A DNA stretch of 64,000 nucleotides from Acidovorax sp. sic0104 (lineage in GTDB: Bacteria; Pseudomonadota; Gammaproteobacteria; Burkholderiales; Burkholderiaceae_C), in NCBI RefSeq assembly GCF_019219095.1, contig NZ_JAHUWH010000010.1, positions 62,001 through 126,000 of the forward strand, given 5' to 3'. Both the position numbers and the translations under genes were made by a program. The notes below the pieces were generated by a model. It had not been told where the DNA came from. It made no database searches and saw only the letters and a list, made by a program, of their open reading frames with translations. This document shows, in pieces, positions 1 through 8,625 of the stretch. How positions within the stretch are numbered: position 1 is the stretch's first letter; every line of letters starts with the position of its first letter.

Positions 1-2919
1 GTGCAGGTAGCCATCGGCATCCCCCAGGATCGCCAGCCCGGGCTGGGTGGCCGATGCGTACACCCGGCAGCGTTCGTCGAGTGCCGGAAGATTCTCCGCA
101 CCGGGTGCCGCAGGCTGCGGCGCTAGCGGCACCGACAGCGTGCTGCCCCAGTACAGGTGGCACGAGTTGGCGAACAGCCGCGCGCCGTCGTGCGAGAAGG
201 CCGCGTGGTGCGGGTAGGACGAGCGCGGTTCGTACTCGGCCAGCAGCGCACCTTGCGCGTCGAGCAGCACATGCTGGCTGTCCTGGTCGCCCACGGCGAT
301 GTGGCGCTCGTCGGGAGACAGGGCCATGTGCAGCATGTCGAGCGCCAGCACGGTGAGGGTCTGGCCGCCCACCTCTTCGTCCATCTGGTTCTTGGGCCAG
401 GTATAGGGGCCGTCTTCTTCGAAGGTCTGCGGGTGCAGGCGCTGCACCCCGCCATGGCCACCATTGCCACTGCCGGCTTCCTCCGCGCTGGTCAGCAGGT
501 AGATGCCTGTGGGGTTGCGCAGCAGCACGCGCTGGCCGTCGTTGAAGGGGATGATTTCATCGCAGCGCTGCCCCAGCGGGCCCGCAGCCACCGCGACGTG
601 GGGTGGCAGGCCTTCGTTGCCCCGGGGCAAGTCGAACCGCGCGACCACTGGTCCCTCGAAGCCCCGGTGGGTGGTGATCTGCAGGCCGTCGCTGCGGGCA
701 AAGACCTGCCGGTCGTGCGAGCGGCCCAGCCCCCGCAGCGAAGGCAGCGGCGTGTGGCGCGTGCCCTGCAGGGCCACCCAATGGGCGGTGTCGTCGTACG
801 CAGGGCCGATGCGGGCCAGCACGCGGCCGTCGTCCAGCGCAATCACCGGCCCGATGAAAACGCCTGCTTTTGCGGCACGCTGTACGAAGGCGTCGGGCGC
901 GAAGGCAAAGCGCTGGCGAAAGCGCTCACCCAGCTCCTCGTCGGCGTGGGCATTGACCACGCGTGCCAACTGCAGCACGGTGGGCGCCGCACCCTTGCGT
1001 GGGTCGGGGGGCAGGGCGTTTTCGTCTTGTTCTTCGCCGTCTTCGTCTTCGTTCCCCGCATCCGTGATGACTGTGGTGGCGTTGTCATCGCCACAGGCCT
1101 GCATCCGCGATGCATCCATGGCGAGCTGGTGGGCCCGGACGGCGGCCACGTACTCTCGCCCGCCAGCCTGCCACTGCTCGGAGAGCGTCATCAGTTCCAG
1201 CGGAAAAACGGCCGCGTCCGGCAGATCAGGTGCCAGCGGCGGTGTCGCAAGCAGACGCACCGCAGCTTCGATGCGGCGCGCCTCGGCGGCTTGTTCCTCA
1301 TCGCGCGCATGCTCCTCTCGCAGGCGGGCCTGCACCACTTGGTAGAACCGCAGCAGCCGCGCCACATGGTCTGCCGCACCGCGCGGCAGCGCCACCCTCG
1401 CTTCGCTCTGGCGCTGGGCATAGGTGAACTCGACAAGCGCCGGGCCTTCGCGGGCCTCGTCCACATTGACCTGGTAGACGCTGTGCGCGTTGTCCTCGTC
1501 GTCACCTTGCGCCGGGCTGCCGTTCTCCCAGCTGAACTTGAGCGCCCGGCCCCAGGGCTCGCCGTCGTGCATGCAGGGCTGGCGGGCACCCACCCACACG
1601 TCGCCCTGCCAGTGGCCGTTCCTGTCGCTGTCCCACCAGTCGTTGTAGCGCTCGGTGAACACGGGCAGGCGGGTGAAGTCCTCGATGTGCGTCGCTGACA
1701 GCTCGGCCTCCAGCCGCTGGTACAGCGGGTAGCGTGCGCGGTGCTGGCCCACGGCCTTGCGCACATAGTCCAGCACGCCGCGCCAGGCCTTCTGGCAGTG
1801 CTCCCAGGCTTCGGGCGCGGCGCTTTGTGACAGCGGCTTCCATTCGCCGGGTTCGCCTTCCTGGTAGCTGCGGTACAGCAGCGTCAGTTCGGGGCCGGCC
1901 TGTGCGGGCCGGCGCAGCAGGGCCGCCACCATCCGGGCCAGCAAGCCCCTCGGGCGAAGCTGCTCCACCGACAGGTAGAAGTCCCAGGTCTTCCACACCG
2001 TGATGAACACGTTGTCGTCGCGCTGATCGCCGTCTTCGTCCACATGGCGCTGGCAGACGGAGAAATCCGTCTGCTGGAACCAGCCGTAGGCCTTGTGCTC
2101 CTTGTGTGCAACGACAGGCGTGTGCACGACGGCCAGGATGTTCTCCACGCTGATGGTGTTGTCGGCACACAGGTCGTGCGCCATTGGCCAGGCGGCGTGG
2201 ATGTCTGCACTGCCGCGCACAGCGCTGTCGCCTGCCCGCACAGCGGCGACCACCTGGGGCCGGTCCAGCATCCCCGCAAGGCCATCTTCGCCCGACGCCG
2301 TGCCAGAAAGGAACTTCGGGGCAAACACGGCGCCCAGCACCTCTGCGGAGAACTCCGCCAGGTGGGGGCCGGGGCGCACCTCGTCCTGCAAAAAATCCAC
2401 CTGCTCGGGGCCTTCGATGTGCACGCCGTATTCGTCGGTGAACAGCGCCACGCGCGCCTGAAGCCCGCCGTGCACTCGCAGCTCACCGTGGTTGTAGTGG
2501 CCCCACAGCAGGTCCTGCACCCGCAGTGCACCCCGTACAAGCATCAGTTGCCCGCCCACCACGGCATTGCGCGCCTGGGTATCTCCTCGCACGATGAGGT
2601 GGGTGGCGCCATCGGTGTCGTCACAGGTCAGTGCGCCGTCCACCTGCAGGTGGCCGTCGATCAGGATCAGGAACAGCGAGCGCGGCAGTCGGGCGTCGCC
2701 CGGGCCTTCCTGCAAGCCCTGCCACCATTGGCGCTGCGGGCTGCCGCTGGCCAGGGGGGCATCCAGGTGAAGCGCTGGCCACTGCACGTCGCCGGTGATC
2801 CACAGCACGGTTTCGTCGGCGAGAGCGCCAGGGTCCTGGCGCATGCGCTCGGCCAGCCAGCAGTCGGCGGGGATCAGGGCGGCCACGTCGGCCAGCGGGC
2901 AAAGTCGGGCAGTGGGCAT
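1..2919 (-). CDS. Very large protein of unknown function, C-terminus off the left edge
   Basis: An uninterrupted minus-strand frame of 973 codons runs from the ATG at 2919 to base 1 with no stop. I translated it directly. Residues about 85-160 alternate short hydrophobic strands (ILIDGHLQVDG, LRVHGGLQARVALF) like a beta-helix or bactofilin-type fold. The middle is aromatic and Asp/Trp rich (ERYNDWWDSDRNGHW). After an acidic linker (EDEDGEEQDEN) the last part has propeller-like repeats such as MALSPDERHIAVGDQD and AAFSHDGARLFA, typical of WD40/NHL-type blades. No signal peptide or membrane segment is visible. It diverges from the aspartoacylase-family gene with about 100 bp between the starts. 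I do not recognise a named family. The reading frame is sure, the function is not. Confidence 0.8.
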   Translation of the reverse strand, partial: MPTARLCPLADVAALIPADCWLAERMRQDPGALADETVLWITGDVQWPALHLDAPLASGSPQRQWWQGLQEGPGDARLPRSLFLILIDGHLQVDGALTCDDTDGATHLIVRGDTQARNAVVGGQLMLVRGALRVQDLLWGHYNHGELRVHGGLQARVALFTDEYGVHIEGPEQVDFLQDEVRPGPHLAEFSAEVLGAVFAPKFLSGTASGEDGLAGMLDRPQVVAAVRAGDSAVRGSADIHAAWPMAHDLCADNTISVENILAVVHTPVVAHKEHKAYGWFQQTDFSVCQRHVDEDGDQRDDNVFITVWKTWDFYLSVEQLRPRGLLARMVAALLRRPAQAGPELTLLYRSYQEGEPGEWKPLSQSAAPEAWEHCQKAWRGVLDYVRKAVGQHRARYPLYQRLEAELSATHIEDFTRLPVFTERYNDWWDSDRNGHWQGDVWVGARQPCMHDGEPWGRALKFSWENGSPAQGDDEDNAHSVYQVNVDEAREGPALVEFTYAQRQSEARVALPRGAADHVARLLRFYQVVQARLREEHARDEEQAAEARRIEAAVRLLATPPLAPDLPDAAVFPLELMTLSEQWQAGGREYVAAVRAHQLAMDASRMQACGDDNATTVITDAGNEDEDGEEQDENALPPDPRKGAAPTVLQLARVVNAHADEELGERFRQRFAFAPDAFVQRAAKAGVFIGPVIALDDGRVLARIGPAYDDTAHWVALQGTRHTPLPSLRGLGRSHDRQVFARSDGLQITTHRGFEGPVVARFDLPRGNEGLPPHVAVAAGPLGQRCDEIIPFNDGQRVLLRNPTGIYLLTSAEEAGSGNGGHGGVQRLHPQTFEEDGPYTWPKNQMDEEVGGQTLTVLALDMLHMALSPDERHIAVGDQDSQHVLLDAQGALLAEYEPRSSYPHHAAFSHDGARLFANSCHLYWGSTLSVPLAPQPAAPGAENLPALDERCRVYASATQPGLAILGDADGYLH

Positions 2920-3020
2920 GGGGCGCGGTGAGGAACAAAACCGGCGGGCATCGTACACCGCGGCCTGCAAGCTTGCCGCTTTGCGCCGACAATGATGTGT
3001 CGTCTTATCAGTTGGCCCCC

Positions 3021-3956
3021 ATGTCCCAAAATCCCCCTGCTTTCGAAGTCTTGCCGCGCGACCTGTCCGCCTACCGCCAGGGCAATGTCGGCATCGACTA
3101 TGTGCACCGTTTCGAGTCTGGCCAGCCCGGCCCGCACGTGCTGGTCAATGCCCTCACGCACGGCAACGAAATCTGCGGCATGGTTGCCGCGACGCACCTG
3201 CTCGACAGCGGCGTGCGCCCGCGCATCGGCACGCTCACCGTCAGCTTTGCCAACGTGGCCGCCTACGAGTCTTTCGACCAGGCCCGCCCGTTCGAGAGCC
3301 GCCAGCTGGTGCACAACCTCAATCGCATCTGGTCGGCCGCCGAGTTGGATGGCACGGCGGAAAGCCCCGAGCTGCTGCGTGCCCGTGCCCTGCGGCCCGT
3401 GGTGGCGGCGGCCGACCACATCCTGGACATCCACTCGACGAGCCAGAACGTCGAGCCCTTCTGGGTCTACCCGGCCTACCAGCGCAATGCGGACGTGGCG
3501 CTGGCCCTGGGGCGCCCGCCAGTTCACCTCGTCATGCCCAGCGGGCTGGGCTCGGGCACGCCGCTCATCCAGCATGGCCGCCACGGGCTGGCCGACAGCC
3601 AGGGCGTGGCCCTGGTGGTGGAGTGTGGTCAGCACTTCCTGCGATCGGCCGCCGACATGGCGACCGCCGTGACGCTGGATTTCATCGCGCACTTCGGCCT
3701 CATCGACGCGCCAGCCGACCGCCCGGCGCCCGCACCGCAGCGCCGCTATGAGCTGCTTGAAACCTGCATGGTCCGAACGCCCGAGTTCCGCTTCGAGCGG
3801 CCCATCGAGGGCTTTGAAGTGTTTGCCAAGGGCGAGCTGATCGCCACAGACGGTCCGCACGAGATCCGCGCACTGTGCGACGACTGCACGGTGCTGATGC
3901 CCACGCGCGAGCCTATCGTGGGGCGCGAAGCGGTGTACCTGACGCGGCCGTTGTGA
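3021..3956 (+). CDS. Succinylglutamate desuccinylase/aspartoacylase family zinc hydrolase
   Basis: A 311-aa M14-like metallo-amidohydrolase of the AstE/AspA superfamily, which removes acyl groups from N-acyl amino acids or related amides. The zinc-binding HGNE motif is at residues 47-50, and the third ligand is expected to be the His in DIHSTS (residue 138). A downstream VVECGQH segment fits the catalytic glutamate region. The C-terminal 70 residues form the beta-rich tail usual in this family. An upstream in-frame ATG exists, but the ATG at 3021 gives the natural N-terminus just before the conserved part. The gene stands alone. The exact substrate cannot be told from sequence, and arginine-succinyl pathway genes are absent, so AstE itself is unlikely. 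Confidence 0.85.
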   Translation: MSQNPPAFEVLPRDLSAYRQGNVGIDYVHRFESGQPGPHVLVNALTHGNEICGMVAATHLLDSGVRPRIGTLTVSFANVAAYESFDQARPFESRQLVHNLNRIWSAAELDGTAESPELLRARALRPVVAAADHILDIHSTSQNVEPFWVYPAYQRNADVALALGRPPVHLVMPSGLGSGTPLIQHGRHGLADSQGVALVVECGQHFLRSAADMATAVTLDFIAHFGLIDAPADRPAPAPQRRYELLETCMVRTPEFRFERPIEGFEVFAKGELIATDGPHEIRALCDDCTVLMPTREPIVGREAVYLTRPL

Positions 3957-4483
3957 GGCCCCGCGAGCTGGCCGCAATGCCATGCCCCGCCGTGCCGTTT
4001 GCGCTGCGCGGTGCGGCACGGCATTGCAGGGGCGCAGTCTGCGGATGAGCGACAAGTCAAGTCCAGCCTCACGTATGCGCTTTGCGACCACATCGACTCT
4101 TTCGAGCGATTGGCCGGCGCGTTCGCTCTGCAGACTTTGGGTCTATCCTGGGTGATGATGACGGACCAGTCTGCCTCGTGCGATTTCAGCGGCTGCGGAC
4201 TGGATGACGAGGACGCAACGGAGGCTTCGGACGACGAAACCTCCTATGCGAAGCGAGCCATGCTCCATGCGCTGACGGGAGTCCCCATGCGTGGCGGCAG
4301 CCCGGCGCATCTGCGCAGTTGCCGGGCGCATGCCTTGAAGTGGAGTCCTGGAACTCCAGCCCTACGGTATTGATAGGCGTTTCCGAGTCCCTGGCCGCCC
4401 GCTTTTCGCGAACTTTCTCAGAGGCGAAGCTGTATTGAGTGACCTGGCACAAAGAGGGATGACGCCTCCACAGCTCCACGGCC
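3957..4483. other. Intergenic region without a supported gene
   Basis: These 527 bases lie between the stops of two convergent genes. A hairpin with 9-bp arms (GCCGTGCCG at 3989-3997, complement at 4014-4022) sits 33 bases after the aspartoacylase stop and may end its transcript, though no T-run follows. A 124-codon plus-strand frame (3999-4373) has no family resemblance or convincing ribosome site, and I do not call it. Confidence 0.5.
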
Positions 4484-7400
4484 TCATGCCGCCAAACGAT
4501 CCAGCAGCCGCGCCACATGCACTGCCTCGCGCTGCGCGCCATCCGCGATCTGGTGCCGGCAACTCGTTCCGTCGGCCACCACGATGGCATCGGGGCTCTT
4601 GCGCACGGCGGGCAGCAGCGCGGCTTCGGCCATCTGCATCGACACCTCGTAGTGCGAGGCCTCGTAGCCAAAGCTGCCGGCCATGCCACAGCAGGAGCTT
4701 TCGATGAGCTCGGGCTTGGCCTCGGGGATCAGTCGCAGCACCTCCAGGATGGGGGGTACGGCGCCGAAGGCCTTCTGGTGGCAGTGGCCGTGCAGCAGGA
4801 TGGGTTGGCCTGCGGGCTTGAGCGAAGGCGCAAAGCGCCCGGCCTTGGCCTCGCGGGCCAGGAACTCCTCGAACAGCAGGGCCTGCTTGGACACCGTCAC
4901 GGCCTTGTCGCCCAGTCCCATCACCAGGGCCTCGTCGCGCAGGGTGAGCAGGCACGACGGCTCCAGGCCCACGATGGCGATGCCGGCATGCGCCAGCGGC
5001 AGCAAGGCGTCTATGAGCGCACCGGCTTTTTCCTTGGCTTCGTCGACCATGCCGGTGGCAAGGTACGTGCGGCCGCAGCAGTGGTGGCCGCCGTCTCCTT
5101 TTTCGACCGTGTGCAGCACATAGCCGGCCGCATGCAGCACGCGTGCAGCGGCCAGGGCGTTCTCGGCCTCGAAGGTGCCGTTGAAGGTGTCCACGAACAG
5201 CACGGCAGCCTTGCGGCCGGATTGGGCCGCTGCGATGGCGTCGTCCCGGCTGCTGAACAGCGACGCGTCCCTGCTGCGCCAGAAGGTGTCGCTGCGCCAG
5301 GTGGGCAATGAGCGCCTGGCCGAAATTCCAAGCAATTTCTCGCCCAGCCAGGCTGCGCCGGGGACGGTGTTGCGCAGGTTGAGCAGCGCGGCGAAGCGGC
5401 TGGCGGTGCGCGCGTAGTCGGGCAGTCGGGCAACGAGCTTGTCCTTGAGCGTATGGCCGTGCTTGCGTTTGTAGTGGGCCAGGAACTCGACCTTCATCTT
5501 CGCCATGTCCACGCCCGTGGGACAGTCGCGCTTGCAGCCCTTGCAGCCCACGCACAGGTCCATGGTGTCGTGCATCGCTTCGCTCGTGAAGGCGTCAGGG
5601 CCGAGCTGGCCCGACACGGCCAGGCGAAGGGTGTTGGCGCGGCCGCGCGTGAGGTGCTGCTCATCGCGGGTCACGCGGTAGCTGGGGCACATCGTGCCCG
5701 CGTCGAACTTGCGGCAGTGCCCGTTGTTGTTGCACATCTCCACGGCCTTGGCGAAGCCGCCGGTCACGTCGCCGCCTGTGCCGGGGGCGGTGGTCACCTC
5801 GGTCACGGGGTCGGCCTGCACGTTCCAGGCCGACCAGTCGAGCACGGGCGTGAGCGGAATGCGCTTGTAGGGCCTGGGCGCCGTGGCGGGCGCAAAGCGG
5901 AACAGCGCGCCATCGTCCATCTTGGGCGGGTCGATGATCTTGCCGGGGTTGAACAGGTGGATGGGGTCCAGGTGGTTCTTGATCGCGCGAAAGGCCTCGT
6001 TGATCGCGGGGCCGAACTGCCACTCGATCCATTCGCCGCGGCACAGGCCGTCGCCATGCTCGCCGCTGAAGGCGCCCTTGTACTTGCGCACCAGGGCGCT
6101 GGCCTCTTCGGCGATGGCGCGCATCTTGGCCGCTCCATCGGTGCGCATGTCCAGGATGGGGCGCACGTGCAGCGTGCCCACCGAAGCGTGCGCGTACCAG
6201 GTGCCGCGGCTGCCGTATTTGGCGAACACCTCGGTCAGGCCGTCGGTGTACTCGGCCAGGTGCTCCAGGGGCACGGCGCAGTCCTCGATGAAGCTCACAG
6301 GCTTGCCGTCGCCCTTGAGGCTCATCATGATGTTCAGGCCCGCCTTGCGCACCTCCCACAGGTTCTTCTGCGGGGCTTCATCAGGCATCTCTACCACGCT
6401 GCCGGGCATTCCGAGGTCGCCCATCAGCTCCACCAGCTGTCGCAGCTGCGGCAGCAGGGCGGCCTTGTCGGCGCCCGAGAACTCCACGAGCAAAATGGCC
6501 TCGGGCTTGCCGATGAGGGCGGTCTCCACGGTGGGGCGAAACGCCGGGTTGGCCAGGGCCAGCTCGATCATCGTGCGGTCCACCAGCTCCACCGCCGTGG
6601 GGCCGAGCTTGACGATGTGCTGGGCCGAGTCCATGGCCTTGTGGAAGCTCGGGAAGTTGACGATGCCCAGCACCTTGGCGCGCGGCAGCTCGCTGAGCTT
6701 CAGGGTCAGGCTGCGTGTGTAGGCCAGCGTGCCTTCGGAGCCGATGAGCAGGTGCGCCAGGTTCACGCTGCCGTCAGCGGTGTAGGGCTTTTCACTCTGG
6801 TTGTCGAAGATGTCGAGGTTGTAGCCCGCCACGCGGCGCATCACCTTGGGCCAGCGCTCGGCGATCTCGCCGCGGTGCTGCCGGGCCAGGGCGTGCACAT
6901 GCTGGGCAATGGCGCTGGCGCGCGGGCCCAGCGTGGCCAACGGGCCGAAGTCCACCAGTTCTCCATCGCTCAGCCAGGCGCTCGCGCCCAGCACGTTGTG
7001 CACCATGTTGCCGTAGGCAATGGAGCGCGAGCCGCAGGAGTTGTTGCCCGCCATGCCGCCGAGCGTGGCCTGGGCACTGGTGGACACATCCACCGGGTAC
7101 CACAGGCCGTGGGGCTTGAGCTGGGCGTTGAGGTGGTCGAGCACGATGCCGGGCTCCACCGTCGCGGTGCGGGCCTCGGCGTCCAGCGCGAGCACCTGGC
7201 GGAAGTGCTTGCTGTTGTCGATCACCAGGGCTGCACCCGTGGTCTGGCCGCACTGGCTGGTGCCGCCGCCGCGCGGCAGCACGGGCACCTTGAGGTCGCG
7301 TGCGATGTCGATGGCGGTGGCGATGTCGCGCTCCGTGCGCGGCACCAGCACGCCCGCCGGCATGATCTGGTAGATGGAGGCATCGGTCGCGTAGCGCCCG

Positions 7401-7531
7401 CGCGATCCTGCATCGAACAGCACCTCGCCCTCGGTCTCGGCGGCCAGGCGCCGCGCCAGTGCCTCGCAGGTCTCGTTGGGGGGCAGGGTGGTACCGGCTG
7501 GCTGCAGGGTGCTGGCGGGTTCGATGCGCAT
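4484..7531 (-). CDS. ydiJ: FAD-linked oxidoreductase with Fe-S and CCG domains, YdiJ/D-2-hydroxyacid dehydrogenase type
   Basis: A 1015-aa protein with the length and domain order of E. coli YdiJ (1018 aa, reported as a D-2-hydroxyglutarate dehydrogenase). The N-terminal half is a PCMH-type FAD domain (PVLPRGGGTSQCGQT, then LGGMAGNNSCGSRS), followed by a GlcD-type C-terminal substrate domain. Around residues 600-690 come cysteine clusters CNNNGHC...MCP and CVGCKGCKRDCP, which should bind iron-sulfur clusters. The last 250 residues have CCG-domain signatures (GLEPSCLL, GHCHQKA, ESSCCGMAGSFGYE) as in glycolate oxidase and lactate utilisation subunits. It probably oxidises a D-2-hydroxyacid and passes electrons to the respiratory chain. 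The ATG at 7531 begins 7 bases before the mobile element. Substrate is inferred. Confidence 0.9.
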   Translation of the reverse strand: MRIEPASTLQPAGTTLPPNETCEALARRLAAETEGEVLFDAGSRGRYATDASIYQIMPAGVLVPRTERDIATAIDIARDLKVPVLPRGGGTSQCGQTTGAALVIDNSKHFRQVLALDAEARTATVEPGIVLDHLNAQLKPHGLWYPVDVSTSAQATLGGMAGNNSCGSRSIAYGNMVHNVLGASAWLSDGELVDFGPLATLGPRASAIAQHVHALARQHRGEIAERWPKVMRRVAGYNLDIFDNQSEKPYTADGSVNLAHLLIGSEGTLAYTRSLTLKLSELPRAKVLGIVNFPSFHKAMDSAQHIVKLGPTAVELVDRTMIELALANPAFRPTVETALIGKPEAILLVEFSGADKAALLPQLRQLVELMGDLGMPGSVVEMPDEAPQKNLWEVRKAGLNIMMSLKGDGKPVSFIEDCAVPLEHLAEYTDGLTEVFAKYGSRGTWYAHASVGTLHVRPILDMRTDGAAKMRAIAEEASALVRKYKGAFSGEHGDGLCRGEWIEWQFGPAINEAFRAIKNHLDPIHLFNPGKIIDPPKMDDGALFRFAPATAPRPYKRIPLTPVLDWSAWNVQADPVTEVTTAPGTGGDVTGGFAKAVEMCNNNGHCRKFDAGTMCPSYRVTRDEQHLTRGRANTLRLAVSGQLGPDAFTSEAMHDTMDLCVGCKGCKRDCPTGVDMAKMKVEFLAHYKRKHGHTLKDKLVARLPDYARTASRFAALLNLRNTVPGAAWLGEKLLGISARRSLPTWRSDTFWRSRDASLFSSRDDAIAAAQSGRKAAVLFVDTFNGTFEAENALAAARVLHAAGYVLHTVEKGDGGHHCCGRTYLATGMVDEAKEKAGALIDALLPLAHAGIAIVGLEPSCLLTLRDEALVMGLGDKAVTVSKQALLFEEFLAREAKAGRFAPSLKPAGQPILLHGHCHQKAFGAVPPILEVLRLIPEAKPELIESSCCGMAGSFGYEASHYEVSMQMAEAALLPAVRKSPDAIVVADGTSCRHQIADGAQREAVHVARLLDRLAA

Positions 7532-7535
7532 GGGT

Positions 7536-7804
7536 TAGAGCCTGTTATGCACTTTTACGTGCCCACGAAAGCCGGGGAAAGGCCCGGCAACTAGGCGCAG
7601 GACGCGCCGCGGTATGGATACCGCAAGCGTTCTGCAACAACGTGGCCGGGCCTTTCCCCGGCTTTCCCGAAGGGTTGGGCCCCCAGGCCAGCGCTCGCGG
7701 CGTTGCAGTCCTTGCCAAGGTCCCGACCTTGGCTGCGAACTGCGCCTTGCGATCACAAGCCTGGGAACCCAACGTGGGCGCGTAAAAGTGCATAACAGGC
7801 TCTA
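7536..7804. mobile_element. MITE-like non-autonomous element with long terminal inverted repeats and TA duplication
   Basis: Terminal inverted repeats of 22 bp match perfectly (7538-7559 beginning GAGCCTGTTATG, against 7781-7802) and extend to 30 bp with one mismatch (7538-7567 / 7773-7802). Both ends are flanked by TA (7536-7537 and 7803-7804), consistent with a TA target duplication as made by IS630/mariner-type transposases. An internal 18-bp perfect inverted repeat lies at 7571-7588 and 7645-7662. At 265 bp it has no room for a transposase. Its right end supplies part of the stop codon of the GntR gene. The parent family is inferred, not shown. Confidence 0.75.
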
Positions 7805-8503
7805 GGTGGGCTTTGAAGAGGCCTGTCGCTGGGGGTAGATCTCACCTGCGCGCAGCAGCTCCAGCACCGTGTCGCGCTTGCGCTGCACATGGGCCACAAG
7901 CACGCGGCGCATGGCCTCGGCGTCGTGCGCGGCCAGGGCCTCGATCATCTGTTCGTGCTCGGCCACGGCCTGCTTCCACTTGGCCTCGTTCTGGTTGGTG
8001 CGAAAGCGCAGCGACTGCACGCGGGCATTGATGGAGCGGTAGGTCGTGGTGAGCACCGGGTTGCGCGCCGCCTCGTTGATGGCGGTGTGGATGCTGGCGT
8101 TGATGCGGTAGTAGCCGGACAGGTCGCGCCGCGCGAAGCAGGCCATCATTTCGTAATGCAGCGCGCGCAGCTCGGCCAGTTCGGCATCGGTGATGCGCTG
8201 GGCCGCCAGTTCGCCCGACATACCTTCGAGTGTGGCCAGCACCTCGAAGGTGTTCACCACATCGGCCTCGGTCAGCTTCACGGCCACGGCGCCCCGGTTG
8301 GGCAGCAGGTCCACCAGGCCCTCGGCGCCCAAGAGCTTGATGGCTTCGCGCAGCGGGGTGCGCGATACGCGCAGCTGCTCGCTCAACTCCCGTTCGTTCA
8401 ATTTCGCGCCCGGTGCGATCTGGCCTTCCACCAGCATGGTGCGCAGGCGCGCCGCGACCTGGTCGTGCAGCGCGAGGCGGGAGATTTCGATGATTTCAGC
8501 CAT
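7802..8503 (-). CDS. GntR-family transcriptional regulator, FCD subfamily
   Basis: A 233-aa regulator. Residues about 10-75 form the GntR winged helix (LHDQVAARLRTMLVEGQI, then ELSEQLRVSRTPLREAIKLL). The rest is the all-helical FCD ligand domain with metal-binding His residues (INASIHTAI, VAEHEQMIEAL, VLVAHVQRKRD). A longer frame begins at 8578, but the ATG at 8503 has an AGAAAG ribosome site and gives the usual N-terminus. It diverges from the aminotransferase-Bug-hydratase genes, and the gap holds two copies of TTTTGCATGCAAAA. It most likely represses that operon and itself until a pathway metabolite binds. Its stop codon lies in the end of the neighbouring mobile element, so the original C-terminus may have been trimmed. 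Confidence 0.9.
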   Translation of the reverse strand: MAEIIEISRLALHDQVAARLRTMLVEGQIAPGAKLNERELSEQLRVSRTPLREAIKLLGAEGLVDLLPNRGAVAVKLTEADVVNTFEVLATLEGMSGELAAQRITDAELAELRALHYEMMACFARRDLSGYYRINASIHTAINEAARNPVLTTTYRSINARVQSLRFRTNQNEAKWKQAVAEHEQMIEALAAHDAEAMRRVLVAHVQRKRDTVLELLRAGEIYPQRQASSKPT

Positions 8504-8523
8504 GATGTGCTTTCTGATTTGAA

Positions 8524-8537
8524 TTTTGCATGCAAAA
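8524..8537. promoter_or_regulatory. Palindromic operator, regulator-proximal copy
   Basis: TTTTGCATGCAAAA is a perfect palindrome 20 bases upstream of the GntR-family start. An identical copy lies 66 bp away, and a GCATGC core also occurs at 8575-8580. Position and symmetry suggest a binding site of the divergent FCD regulator. This is inference from sequence. Confidence 0.65.
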
Positions 8538-8589
8538 AATTGCCCAAACAATCCTGTTGATAAAGGGTATTCCCGCATGCAATTGTGTT

Positions 8590-8603
8590 TTTTGCATGCA
8601 AAA
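8590..8603. promoter_or_regulatory. Palindromic operator, aminotransferase-proximal copy
   Basis: Second perfect copy of TTTTGCATGCAAAA, ending 22 bases before the aminotransferase ATG and directly before its AGAAAGG ribosome site. Repressor bound here would block transcription or its start. Confidence 0.65.
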
Positions 8604-8625
8604 CTGAAAAAAGAAAGGATGCTCC

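Noticed and set aside
157..1698. 513-codon plus-strand frame
   Set aside because: It lies opposite the continuous minus-strand gene, has His/Gln/Val-rich shadow composition, and shows no domain.
3999..4373. 124-codon plus-strand frame in the gap
   Set aside because: No ribosome site, no recognisable fold, mixed composition. It could be real but cannot be supported.
5453..7594. 713-codon plus-strand frame
   Set aside because: Shadow of the YdiJ-type gene: His, Gly and Val rich, no family resemblance, and it runs into the mobile element.
7614..7805. Short frames inside the MITE-like element
   Set aside because: They read through the inverted ends and encode nothing recognisable; too short for a transposase.
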